Translations under genes and position numbers: made by a program
Notes under the pieces: model-generated
The model's input: the letters and a program-made list of their open reading frames with translations, nothing else
Databases searched by the model: none
Told to the model about the DNA's origin: nothing
In this document: in pieces, positions 27,676 to 36,418 of the stretch
Layout of the letters: each line of letters opens with the position of its first letter
Position numbering within the stretch: the first letter of the stretch is position 1
From: an uncultured Flavobacteriaceae bacterium
GTDB lineage: Bacteria; Bacteroidota; Bacteroidia; Flavobacteriales; Flavobacteriaceae
Length of the DNA stretch: 64,000 nucleotides
Reading direction: 5' to 3'
Assembly: GCA_947489085.1 (NCBI GenBank)
Contig: CANLCJ010000013.1
Location: forward strand, 35,867-99,866

Positions 27676-28381
27676 ATTATCCATTATAATTCCCACTTAC
27701 AACGAAGCAGAAAACATTAGTTTTCTGCTTCAACATTTATTACAACATTGCAGTGCCCCCCAACATATAGAAATTATTGTAGTAGACGGTGGCAGCACCG
27801 ATAATACAAGCCTTATTATTGAAAGCTTTAAAGCAGTAAACTTTATTGAGGCTCCAAAAGGCCGCGCTCTACAGATGAATGCTGGAGCAAAACAAGCAAC
27901 AGGGGAAATTTTATATTTTTTACATGCCGATTCTTATCCCCCAAAGCATTTTGATCGTTTTATATACGAAGAGGTAGAACGCAACAATCTTGCAGGGTGT
28001 TTTAGAATGAAATTTGACAGTAACCATTGGTGGTTAAAATTAGCTGGATGGCTAACAGCTCTACCCATAATGGCCAGTCGAGGTGGAGACCAAAGTTTAT
28101 TTATTACCAAAACACTTTTTAACAGTATTGGCGGCTACGACGAGGCTTTTTTAATTTACGAAGACAACGATCTTATAAAAAAATTATATGCTAAAAAGCA
28201 GTTTAAAGTTATCCCTAAATGGCTTACCACATCTGCTAGGTGCTATAAAAAACACGGGGTATGGAAAACGCAGTATTATTTTTGGGCCATCCACTTAAAG
28301 CGCCGCTTGGGTGCCTCGCCAGAGGCATTAATTGCTTATTACAAAAAACATATTGTTGATAAAAAAGGCACTGCCGTGTAG
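27668..28381 (+). CDS. Arsenosugar biosynthesis glycosyltransferase, GT2 (TIGR04283, MftF-like)
   Basis: A 237-residue family-2 glycosyltransferase: SIIIPTYNEAENI at the start, VVDGGSTDNT, FLHADSYPP as the DxD equivalent, and GGDQSLFI then YEDNDLIKKL downstream. It matches the TIGR04283 family that accompanies arsS, and may join the arsenosugar to a glycerol or lipid acceptor (inference). Last gene of the operon. Its TAG stop (28379-28381) lies inside the terminator hairpin. Confidence 0.9.
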   Translation: MIKLSIIIPTYNEAENISFLLQHLLQHCSAPQHIEIIVVDGGSTDNTSLIIESFKAVNFIEAPKGRALQMNAGAKQATGEILYFLHADSYPPKHFDRFIYEEVERNNLAGCFRMKFDSNHWWLKLAGWLTALPIMASRGGDQSLFITKTLFNSIGGYDEAFLIYEDNDLIKKLYAKKQFKVIPKWLTTSARCYKKHGVWKTQYYFWAIHLKRRLGASPEALIAYYKKHIVDKKGTAV

Positions 28382-28391
28382 CAGTGCCTTT
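28364..28391. terminator. Convergent terminator for the arsenosugar operon and flavodoxin
   Basis: Perfect 11-bp stem (28364-28374 with 28381-28391, GGCACTGC core) and 6-nt loop. The As at 28361-28366 give a good T-tract on the minus strand; the plus-strand tail is weaker. It overlaps the last codons of the glycosyltransferase gene. Confidence 0.85.
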
Positions 28392-28447
28392 CCTAATATT
28401 AGTAGCCTTCTCAATGTAAAACATAAATCTGGCTAAAACAATAAAAC

Positions 28448-28975
28448 CTAATTTGGCACCATAACAAGCTCCGCTTTAACTTGAGTTATCCACGCCTTTA
28501 AACGCTGGTCTGTAAGTTGAGATTCGTTATCATGATCTAAAGCCAGTCCATAAAACATACCTTCCTGCTCGTCTATTAAAGCCACAGAATCTGTAAAGCG
28601 GTACCCTTCGGTGGGCCAAAATCCAATAATTTTACCGCCTTTAGCAAGTATAATCTTAGCCAAAATACCAACACCATCTATAAAGTATTCTGCGTAACCT
28701 ATTTGGTCTCCTAAACCATAAATAGCCACTGTTTTACCAGAAAAATCTATAGTCTGAAAATCGTCGAAAAACACTTCCCAGTCGCTTTGCAAATCGCCAT
28801 CATACCATGTGGATAAGCCTAAAATGAGCGTGTCGTACTTTTCGAAATCGGAAACGCAAGCATCTCCAATTTCCATAACCTCTAAGTTATTTTCTTCCCA
28901 ATACGTTACAAAATCTCTAGTAATGTCGTCTGTTACTCCTGTATCAGACCCATAAAATAAACCTATGTTACTCAT
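28448..28975 (-). CDS. fldA: Flavodoxin
   Basis: A 175-residue long-chain flavodoxin. Phosphate loop GSDTGVTDDI at residues 9-18; FMN loops STWYDGDLQSDW and YGLGDQIGYAEYF with the long-chain insertion. It is a soluble one-electron carrier, often induced on iron limitation. Radical SAM enzymes such as ArsS need a low-potential donor, and flavodoxin is the classical one, but this gene is convergent and not in the operon. Confidence 0.95.
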   Translation of the reverse strand: MSNIGLFYGSDTGVTDDITRDFVTYWEENNLEVMEIGDACVSDFEKYDTLILGLSTWYDGDLQSDWEVFFDDFQTIDFSGKTVAIYGLGDQIGYAEYFIDGVGILAKIILAKGGKIIGFWPTEGYRFTDSVALIDEQEGMFYGLALDHDNESQLTDQRLKAWITQVKAELVMVPN

Positions 28976-29330
28976 GCTATAAAGTATTTAAAATGAGTTA
29001 CAAAAATAATTATTTTTAATTAATCTAAATAAAATTAATTAACTAATTAAAAAACTCTAGGCACAAATGGCTTATTATTAAACTAGATCTAAAAGCTAAA
29101 ATAAAAAGCATAAAGATTACTCACACACAGCTAGAACACACTTAAAGCACCGTTAACTGAGCATTAAATCTATTAATACAGTAAAAAAATTACGTGTTTA
29201 TAAGCTGCAACCTAAATCTCAGGTTTTAGGCCCTTGGGTTAGAATCTTAGATTGGTGGGGTTAATACACTTTGCGTAGAACTAAAAGACAGTTTTAAACA
29301 AACTACCTTTACTAATTATTAGCGATAGTG
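28976..29330. other. Intergenic region, about 355 bp
   Basis: Contains the flavodoxin promoter side and weak short inverted repeats near 29205-29230. No tRNA fold or coding frame recognised. Confidence 0.5.
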
Positions 29331-30059
29331 TTATTTATTACGCCCTTTTTCATTTGGATATAGGTTCGGTAAATTATCACTTTGTGTTACCGCTTTAGTC
29401 TCAATATCCATAGCAGAAAGTTTACCTTTAAAAGCAGCTCCAGTATCTACATTCCAAATGTTAATGGCCTGCATAGGCAAGGTTTCATTAAAATTGGTTG
29501 TTGGGGTGTGTCCTATGTATATTTCTTTATAATGTTTTAGGCGTTTAGGATAAATGGCAGCATTTTTCTCTATACGCTTGTCCATAGTTAATGCCATTTC
29601 CCACAAAGTTCTGTCGAAGTATAAGGTTGTTTGAAAAACTTCTTTTTCTACACCATGCATAGATGTAAATCCTGCGTGCAAAAACAATCTGTTTTCTGCA
29701 TCTATATGATACATTTTTAGCGCTTTAAAAAACTCAAGATGTTTTTGTTTCTCTTCGTCTGTAAAACCTTCATAGCTCTCCATAGTTTCTTTGCCGCCAT
29801 GCATATACCATGTTGGGTTTACGTCTCCTGTTTTTAACCAATCTTCGCACCATACATCATGATTGCCTTTTATAAAAACACAATCTATTTGCTCAGACAG
29901 TGTGATTAAAAAAGCAATAACTTGTGCAGACTCACTCCAACCATCTACATAATCTCCCATAAAAATAAGACGATCTTCGTCTTTAACTTCTAATGCGTTT
30001 AAAACTTGTAATAAAGCCTTTAAACCTCCGTGTATGTCTCCTATTGCAAATGTGCGCAT
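29331..30059 (-). CDS. Metallophosphoesterase, Ser/Thr phosphatase (PPP) type
   Basis: A 242-residue cytosolic protein with the PPP metal motifs in order: GDIHGG (7-12), GDYVDG (near 36), GNHD (near 65), then two later His (LFLHAGFT and YIGHTPT). Such bacterial enzymes are protein phosphatases or ApaH-like hydrolases; the substrate cannot be told from sequence. Single gene. Confidence 0.92.
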   Translation of the reverse strand: MRTFAIGDIHGGLKALLQVLNALEVKDEDRLIFMGDYVDGWSESAQVIAFLITLSEQIDCVFIKGNHDVWCEDWLKTGDVNPTWYMHGGKETMESYEGFTDEEKQKHLEFFKALKMYHIDAENRLFLHAGFTSMHGVEKEVFQTTLYFDRTLWEMALTMDKRIEKNAAIYPKRLKHYKEIYIGHTPTTNFNETLPMQAINIWNVDTGAAFKGKLSAMDIETKAVTQSDNLPNLYPNEKGRNK

Positions 30060-30163
30060 GCTTATGTAAATTTTGGCAAAACTACATTATTCCACGGAAT
30101 AGAAGAACATGTAAAGTTAAGTTTAGATTAAACTTAAAAAAGTGAATTGAAAAGTATAATATG

Positions 30164-31429
30164 CTAAAAGTATTGCCCAATTCCAAACACAAAGCCTTGT
30201 GTGGAGTCTTTAGTTACACCAACACCGTAATCTACTCTAAACGTGGCATTGTATATTTTTTTATGTATAAATCGAAAGCCTAAACCTGGGTAAATTCTAA
30301 TATTTTGAGAATCTCCAAAATCTCCAAGCCGTCCTCCAGGATTTCGCCATGTACCGCCATCTATAAACGCGTTGCCTTGCAATAGAAACCAATCTTTATC
30401 TGCTAAAGTGTGTCTATACTCTGTATTTAATACAATAACACCAGTACCTCTGTCTATAATGTTACCTACACCTCTTACGTTTAAGTTATTATCTACAGAA
30501 AACGGTGCGAAAGGGGAATCTGCATTTGTAGAAAGCCCCATGCGTAATCTACTGGCCCAATTGCCTTTTTCGCCATATTTTTTAAAGTAAAAGAAATCGC
30601 CCCAACCAATAAAAAAATCGGGAAGAATTTCTTCCGTAGAGGTAACATATTGAAAGTTAAATAGTGCTTTAAAACCAGATACAAAATGAAAATCGAAATC
30701 TAGGTTATTAAATTCATAGATAGATTTTATCAACCATTTATCTGCAACCAACTCACTGGGTATTCCAGGCAAAACGAGATCTGTACGTTTTTCATAGTCT
30801 TCAATAAAAAACGTTAAACCTAATTCTATTCTGTTTTTAAAATCAAATTGAAACAAACCTAGGGCTTCGTAAGATGTATTATTGTATTTGTAATCTGCCG
30901 AACCTCCATCGAAAAACACAGGTTCTAAGGTCGTTAAGTTTTGGTAGCTTAATGATAGCCCTATGCCATTAGAAATTAAAAAGGGAGCTCTTAAATTAAA
31001 GGCATAACTGTTATAAATATCTCTTTGAAAAAAACCTCCAATAGTAATATTTCTTCCTAGAAAATTAAATTCACTTACGCCTAAACGGTATGCAAACTCA
31101 TCGTCGTTAGTAGTAAAAATGTTTACAAGTGGAATTATGGTAAAATTTTCCTGAATGTCGTAAAACACATTATACTTATTACCTTCTGAATGAAATACTT
31201 GATAGTAGGCATGTGCTACAGATGGCAAACGCTTTAGGCGTAAAATATCTCTCTCTATTAAGGTAGAGTCTAAGACACCTCCTGTTTTAGTGTCGGATAT
31301 TTTCCTAATAAAAGAGGTTTTTATTTTTTTATTACCTCTTATCTTTAAATCGTAAACAACGTTTTGGGATTGCGCGTGTAGTGTTACAATACAAAAATAC
31401 AATACAAAAACGAGCCCTCCTTTTAACAT
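30164..31429 (-). CDS. Short Omp85-family outer-membrane protein, copy 2
   Basis: A 421-residue protein with signal peptide (1-20). One POTRA-like domain (KIRGNKKIKTSFIRK ... LKRLPSVAHAYYQV) precedes a beta-barrel with VRGVGNIIDRGTGVIVLNTEYRHTL and YPGLGFRFIHK, ending in a terminal Phe (FGIGQYF), as expected for BamA-assembled barrels. Much shorter than BamA (one POTRA). It is a tandem paralogue of the gene at 31472, 42 bp apart, and is the last gene of the leftward operon. Role likely in secretion or assembly of a surface product (inference). Confidence 0.85.
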   Translation of the reverse strand: MLKGGLVFVLYFCIVTLHAQSQNVVYDLKIRGNKKIKTSFIRKISDTKTGGVLDSTLIERDILRLKRLPSVAHAYYQVFHSEGNKYNVFYDIQENFTIIPLVNIFTTNDDEFAYRLGVSEFNFLGRNITIGGFFQRDIYNSYAFNLRAPFLISNGIGLSLSYQNLTTLEPVFFDGGSADYKYNNTSYEALGLFQFDFKNRIELGLTFFIEDYEKRTDLVLPGIPSELVADKWLIKSIYEFNNLDFDFHFVSGFKALFNFQYVTSTEEILPDFFIGWGDFFYFKKYGEKGNWASRLRMGLSTNADSPFAPFSVDNNLNVRGVGNIIDRGTGVIVLNTEYRHTLADKDWFLLQGNAFIDGGTWRNPGGRLGDFGDSQNIRIYPGLGFRFIHKKIYNATFRVDYGVGVTKDSTQGFVFGIGQYF

Positions 31430-31471
31430 CCTTAACTTTTAGTTAGCTACTACAAACATAGCGTAATAAAT

Positions 31472-32740
31472 TTAAAAAAATTGCCCAATTCCAAATACAA
31501 TTCCACTTGTAGCTTCATCTCCCACACCATAACCGTAATCTAATCTAAAAACAGCATTGAAAATACGCTTATGTATAAAACGAATACCCAAGCCTGGATA
31601 AAATCTAACAGTATCACCACTTACCAAATCGCCCAAGTCGCCTCCTGGGTTTCGCCATGTTCCCACATCTATAAATGTATTACTTTGTATAACAAACCAA
31701 CCTTTTTCGTAAAGTGTATGGCGGTATTCTGTATTTAATACCACCGCCGCGGTACCTCTGTCTATAGTATTACCTACTCCTCGTATATTTAATTGGTTGT
31801 CTAATGCAAATGGCGCAAATGGTGTATCGTCGTTTGTTGCAAATGCTAATCGTAATCGGTTTGCCCAATTGCCACGAGTGCCAACACGCTTAAAATATTC
31901 AAAATCATTTCTACCCAAGAAAAAGTTATTTAGTAAATCGTTTTGTCCTTGAGAACCTGTTACAAATCTGTAATTAAACAAATTTCTAAACCCAGACTGG
32001 TATTGGTAGTCGATATGGATTTTATTAAACTCATACTCTCCTACTATGGTTATTTTATCTGCACCCAAACTGGCAGGTATATTTGCAGGTAAATCGCCTT
32101 CTAAAAGATCGTATGTTTCTCTAGATACGTTTAGACCTAACTCGAAACGGTTGTTAAAATTAGGCTCGTACATAACACTTGCCTGTGCAGCCCTACTGCT
32201 AAATCTATAATTTATATCTTCTCTACCGTCAAGAAAAATAGGCTCTTGAGACACGTTTTCTTGGTAATTAACCCCTAGACCCCATTTGCGTGAAAATAAA
32301 TTGGGGGCTTCCCAAAAAGCACCGTACGAGTCGAAAATATCTCTACTATAAAACCCTCCTAAAATTTGGTTACGCCCAAGAAAGTTAAAATCGAAAAGCG
32401 AAACGCGATAAGCAAACTCGCCATTATTATCTGTAAAAATGTTAAGTCCAGGTATAATAGCAAAATTTTCTTCTATTGTGTACGTTAAATGGTAGCCATC
32501 TGGCGCTTTTTCTATTTTAGATTTTACTTTGGCAACAGATGCTAAAAGCGTTAAACGCCTTACATCGGAATTAACCCTAACCGTATCTAAAACAGAGCCT
32601 TCCTTTACAAAAGCGAGTCGCTTTAGAAATGAAGTTCGTGTTCTTTTGTTCCCTTCTATTGTTAATTTTGTAATTGTATTTTCCTGAGCGTTTAAAATTG
32701 AAAACGTTAAAAATAAAATTATAATAAGTCCTTTTCTCAT
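31472..32740 (-). CDS. Short Omp85-family outer-membrane protein, copy 1
   Basis: A 422-residue paralogue of the 30164 gene with the same architecture: signal peptide, single POTRA (TIEGNKRTRTSFLKRL), barrel with IRGVGNTIDRGTAAVVLNTEYRHTL, DVGTWRNPGGDLGDL and terminal FGIGQFF. It starts with ATG overlapping the previous gene's stop by 4 nt (ATGA), so it is translationally coupled to the unknown lipoprotein gene. Confidence 0.87.
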   Translation of the reverse strand: MRKGLIIILFLTFSILNAQENTITKLTIEGNKRTRTSFLKRLAFVKEGSVLDTVRVNSDVRRLTLLASVAKVKSKIEKAPDGYHLTYTIEENFAIIPGLNIFTDNNGEFAYRVSLFDFNFLGRNQILGGFYSRDIFDSYGAFWEAPNLFSRKWGLGVNYQENVSQEPIFLDGREDINYRFSSRAAQASVMYEPNFNNRFELGLNVSRETYDLLEGDLPANIPASLGADKITIVGEYEFNKIHIDYQYQSGFRNLFNYRFVTGSQGQNDLLNNFFLGRNDFEYFKRVGTRGNWANRLRLAFATNDDTPFAPFALDNQLNIRGVGNTIDRGTAAVVLNTEYRHTLYEKGWFVIQSNTFIDVGTWRNPGGDLGDLVSGDTVRFYPGLGIRFIHKRIFNAVFRLDYGYGVGDEATSGIVFGIGQFF

Positions 32741-33486
32741 CTGGCTTCAAACATTTTGTTATAAGTTACTACGTTTACCCAATTGTCTTCACTTACGTCC
32801 ATAAGTGTAAACTGGTAGGTGGTTTCTAATTGTAATGCTTCTGGTGTGCCTTTTGTAATGTTTAGCACCACATTATCTAATTTATAATATTGGAAATTAT
32901 TTTCTAAGGTATAGGTACCTGATATAAGCGTATTTGAATTTGAGGCATTGGATACAATTTGAAAATATATGGCATTTTCTCCGAAAAGATCGTCTTGCCA
33001 TGTAAATTGCGGCATTAAACTATCGTCTTGATCTATATTTACAATATCGTCCCATACTGTAGGTTTTATGTTCTGTTTGGTTAAAATAGGATTTGATAGT
33101 TTTATTTCGTTATCTAAAACATAGCTTACTATTAGCCATTTATCTTGAGTTGTATTTTGAATGTATTGTCGTAAATCTCCCCCAAATATGGGTTTACTTT
33201 CTAAAACAACCTGTCGGTAATTGGAAAGGTTATTAGCATCTACATTTGTGTTTTCGGTTTCGTATAGTCTTACGTCTTTTATTCCTGCTTCTACATAATA
33301 AAAAGTTAATATGGCATCTGTATTTTCACCACTGGCAGCGCAAGCAATAACTGCCCCCATTTCGGTAGGCACACCCTCTATGTAGGTTGCTAGTGTATCG
33401 GCAGTTTCTGTCGTGTTTTCAGAAGAATTGCTACAACCTATAAAACTCGTTATAACACCTATTAATATGTAGTTAAAAAATCTCAA
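32737..33486 (-). CDS. Unknown lipoprotein in the leftward polysaccharide-like operon
   Basis: A 249-residue lipoprotein (SFIGC lipobox, C18) that I do not recognise. Mature part acidic, beta-rich, with a MGAVIACAASGENTD stretch and several VxL strand patterns. Translation appears to start at TTG (33484-33486), overlapping the stop of the GH113-like gene as TTGA; no alternative ATG gives a signal peptide. Coupled on both sides, it must act with its neighbours at the cell envelope. Confidence 0.75.
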   Translation of the reverse strand: MRFFNYILIGVITSFIGCSNSSENTTETADTLATYIEGVPTEMGAVIACAASGENTDAILTFYYVEAGIKDVRLYETENTNVDANNLSNYRQVVLESKPIFGGDLRQYIQNTTQDKWLIVSYVLDNEIKLSNPILTKQNIKPTVWDDIVNIDQDDSLMPQFTWQDDLFGENAIYFQIVSNASNSNTLISGTYTLENNFQYYKLDNVVLNITKGTPEALQLETTYQFTLMDVSEDNWVNVVTYNKMFEAR

Positions 33487-34535
33487 TGTAACGTAAATTG
33501 TTCTTTTATATAAGCTTCTACGGGTTTGTTTTGTGGTGTATACCTAGAGTTATTATGTCCTCCAGCAGTAGTATGATTATGAAACCATTTCCATATAAAA
33601 CCGCCTTTAAACCAAGGTTCATCCCAAAAAACTTCAAACAAAGCCTGTGTTGCATTTTCTTGCGCTTGCAAATTAACCGTATTCATAGCCCTATCGCTAC
33701 GCCAAGGTGCTTTTGCTGTGTAATCTACACTGCGGTAGCCAAACTCTGTAAACAGTACTGGTTTATTTAAGCCTTTAGACAAGTTGGATATCACGGTCTT
33801 ATGAGGCTGCCAACCACTTACACAAGCTTCTACACTCGGTGTTTTTGCATCGTTTATAGGAAAGTAGGCGTCTATGCCTATATAATCCAGATCTGCCCAA
33901 AAATCTGTTCGTTTAAATTCGTCCCAATTGGCTGCATACGTTAGTTGTCCTTTGTAAACTTGCCTTATTGCTTTTATAAGACCTGCCCAATATTGTGGCC
34001 TGTAGGTGGTAAATTGTTCGAGTTCTGTACCTATACAAAATAACTCTACATTGAGCTCTTCTGCCAATTTTGCATATTCTAAAATAAATTTAGAGTAACT
34101 GTTTTCTAAAGCATTCCAGTCTGCCTCTGTTGTCATTTTAATATGCCCTGTAAATGCACCACCCCAAATCCATATTTGTGGTTTTAGCATTATTTTAATT
34201 TTTGCACTTTGCGCTATTTTTATATAATGTTTAGCACCTTCTACACTTTCGCCATACCATTGTCGAGATGTGTTATATATTACAGGGGGACTATCTAAAC
34301 TTTTTAAATAACCAAAAGGCATTATTGCAGCATAATTAGCGTTCAAATTTACTAATGGTGCTACGTGGTGTTGTGCTATTTTTGTGTTGGACGCTACAAA
34401 GCTTACACCATTAATTTTCTCAGACTGAGCGCTACAGCTTTGAAAATGCACTATTACAAACACACAGAGAAGCCTCAAATTTTTAATTTTAAAGATTCTA
34501 CCTGCTTTTCTGTATGTTGTTTGTTTGTCCTTCAA
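33483..34535 (-). CDS. GH113-like glycoside hydrolase lipoprotein
   Basis: A 350-residue predicted TIM-barrel lipoprotein (HFQSC, C34). Features fit the GH113 / GH5-clan pattern: strand 4 acid FCIGTELEQF (E171) and strand 7 nucleophile VLFTEFGYRS (E264), plus DYIGIDAYFP and GGFIWKWF. GH113 members known are endo-beta-1,4-mannanases. The start is TTG directly after the previous gene's TAA; I see no better one. The neighbouring barrel and, across the promoter, a CslA-like synthase suggest it trims a glycan during export (inference). Confidence 0.82.
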   Translation of the reverse strand: MKDKQTTYRKAGRIFKIKNLRLLCVFVIVHFQSCSAQSEKINGVSFVASNTKIAQHHVAPLVNLNANYAAIMPFGYLKSLDSPPVIYNTSRQWYGESVEGAKHYIKIAQSAKIKIMLKPQIWIWGGAFTGHIKMTTEADWNALENSYSKFILEYAKLAEELNVELFCIGTELEQFTTYRPQYWAGLIKAIRQVYKGQLTYAANWDEFKRTDFWADLDYIGIDAYFPINDAKTPSVEACVSGWQPHKTVISNLSKGLNKPVLFTEFGYRSVDYTAKAPWRSDRAMNTVNLQAQENATQALFEVFWDEPWFKGGFIWKWFHNHTTAGGHNNSRYTPQNKPVEAYIKEQFTLH

Positions 34536-35432
34536 TTAAAATAACGCTCTTAATCCTAAGTTATACGTTTCTCCTAAACCAGTATTCTCTCCTCTCACAA
34601 AATTAGTATACAAGAATTCTAAATTTAAGGCATTAGTTAATTGGTATTTAGCACCACCTCCAACTGACGTGAAATCTTGATCAAAATCGTTGTTAATATC
34701 AATAAGTTGCGAATGTTGTACCAAAGCTAATACTGTAAACTTAGAACTTGGAAAGTAGCTTAAGAATATTCCTGGAGTCAATCTTAAACTATCATTTGCA
34801 AAACTATCGTCGTTATCTCCAAAATTGTATTCTGCATTTAATTCGGTAAATATTTGCCAGTCTCCACTTGGAAAACTATAATCGTAGAAGAACCTATTTT
34901 GAAAAATAAACCCATCTTGATCTAAAAACACACCTTCCTCTGTTTCATTATCTACTAATGGTATTTGTAATGACGATTGTATGGTGAAGTTATTTATAGA
35001 TTTTATAGGGTTAAATTTAATAGCGGGAGATATACTCGTAAACCCTGAACGTGCTGTACCGCGCTCTCCACTAAATTCAAACACTTCGAGTGGATATCTG
35101 TCGTTAATAACATTAGAGCGAAACTCTAATAATAATCCCACATTAAAAGAACTTTTCTCAGATATTCCCGTAAATACATCTACTGTAGATGTAAAAAACG
35201 TTTGTCTAGGTTCTCTACCTTCGGTAAAAGTACTTTCGGTTTGTGTAAATAGGTTGTTAAACCATTTTATATCCCATTGTCCCTTCTGTAATAATCTAGA
35301 AGGTGTGTAAGTTTGTATAACGCTGCCTCCTCCAAAATCATCTTGTGCTAAACTGGTTTGTGTGGCAAACACTATTGCTAATAAACTTAGCGAAAGTGTT
35401 TTAATTGCTTTGTGTGTTGTTATCTGTTTCAT
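34536..35432 (-). CDS. Outer-membrane beta-barrel protein
   Basis: A 298-residue protein with a signal peptide (MKQITTHKAIKTLSLSLLAI..., cut near SLAQ). The mature chain is made of alternating amphipathic strands (WDIKWFNNLFTQTES, FNVGLLLEFRS, DWQIFTELNAEYNFGD) and ends NLGLRALF with a terminal Phe, typical of a 10-12 strand barrel. No specific family recognised. It directly abuts the GH113-like gene and follows the DUF547 gene by 42 bp. Confidence 0.82.
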   Translation of the reverse strand: MKQITTHKAIKTLSLSLLAIVFATQTSLAQDDFGGGSVIQTYTPSRLLQKGQWDIKWFNNLFTQTESTFTEGREPRQTFFTSTVDVFTGISEKSSFNVGLLLEFRSNVINDRYPLEVFEFSGERGTARSGFTSISPAIKFNPIKSINNFTIQSSLQIPLVDNETEEGVFLDQDGFIFQNRFFYDYSFPSGDWQIFTELNAEYNFGDNDDSFANDSLRLTPGIFLSYFPSSKFTVLALVQHSQLIDINNDFDQDFTSVGGGAKYQLTNALNLEFLYTNFVRGENTGLGETYNLGLRALF

Positions 35433-35474
35433 GTTTTGATTGTGTTGTAAGTAAGTTTTTATTTCTGTTTAAAG

Positions 35475-36185
35475 TTATTGTGCATTAATATTCCAATTGT
35501 ACGTATAATAAGATACCTTGTATTTTCCTTCTAATTTTTCTGATCTGTATTTGTTGATAAAATCTATTTCGTCTTGACCGTTAGACACGAAATCTTCTTT
35601 GTACCATTTAAAAATCTCAGAGAGTTGTACACGCTTTTTATTGTCGTCTATTTGAATAAATCCACTATTTATAGCTTTTTTTGTTTGTGCTTCCATTAAA
35701 GTTTCCACATTATTTGGTGTATATGCTTTGTTTAGCAGTCTAGGACAACCTAAAGCTCCGCATACCAAAACAAAATGGAATCTCGCATCTTTAAAATTCG
35801 CTCTTAAAAGTTTATTTTCAATATCATTTAACGTAATGCTCTTTCCTCCTAAATCATGTTTCTTGTAATCGAAAAAACCCTTATGTTTTGTTGGAGATTC
35901 TGTAGGATAATGATCTACTAATCCTTTAATTACTGATAAATTATAGGCGTTGATCCAGAAAGATTTGTAGTTTTTGGCATCGTTTTTAGACACTGTAATT
36001 GTTTTGGCTATGTTTAGAATTTCTTCAAGTTCACTTGGGTTGGCGTGAATCTTAGAATAGGCTACCTTGCCGTTAGACACGTTAGCTTTTAAGAAAGCAT
36101 CTGTCTTGTTATAAAATGTATTTAAACTTTGCGCACCTCCAAATAAAGTGCTTAAAAACAGGGATATGGCTATTATCTTTTTCAT
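35475..36185 (-). CDS. DUF547 exported protein
   Basis: A 236-residue protein with a signal peptide (MKKIIAISLFLSTLFGGAQS). DUF547 blocks: FWINAYNLSVIKGLV, RFHFVLVCGALGCPRL and C-terminal YTYNWNINAQ, parallel to those of the arsenosugar-operon lipoprotein (26671-27675). The conserved Cys pair spacing (CGALGC versus CASYSC) is kept. First gene of the leftward six-gene operon, divergent from the FAD oxidoreductase. Confidence 0.9.
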   Translation of the reverse strand: MKKIIAISLFLSTLFGGAQSLNTFYNKTDAFLKANVSNGKVAYSKIHANPSELEEILNIAKTITVSKNDAKNYKSFWINAYNLSVIKGLVDHYPTESPTKHKGFFDYKKHDLGGKSITLNDIENKLLRANFKDARFHFVLVCGALGCPRLLNKAYTPNNVETLMEAQTKKAINSGFIQIDDNKKRVQLSEIFKWYKEDFVSNGQDEIDFINKYRSEKLEGKYKVSYYTYNWNINAQ

Positions 36186-36418
36186 CTTTTATGTGTTTCG
36201 TTTTTAATTTGATTTGTGTTAATAACTTTACCCCAACTAAGTCTATTAGTTCTTTGTAAACTTTCAAAAAAAAAGTTTTTTTTTCGTATGTTGAAGCAGT
36301 TTTCTAATTCTACACTAGAACAAGCTTTGAATAATTTATTTAAAACGGTTATAAATAAATTATTCTGTTTAAGTTCTAGCGTTTAACTTCGACATAGATC
36401 AACATAACAACCAATACT

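Noticed and set aside
29200..29260. Possible tRNA-like stretch (GGGTTAGAATC)
   Set aside because: No acceptor or anticodon stem can be paired around it.
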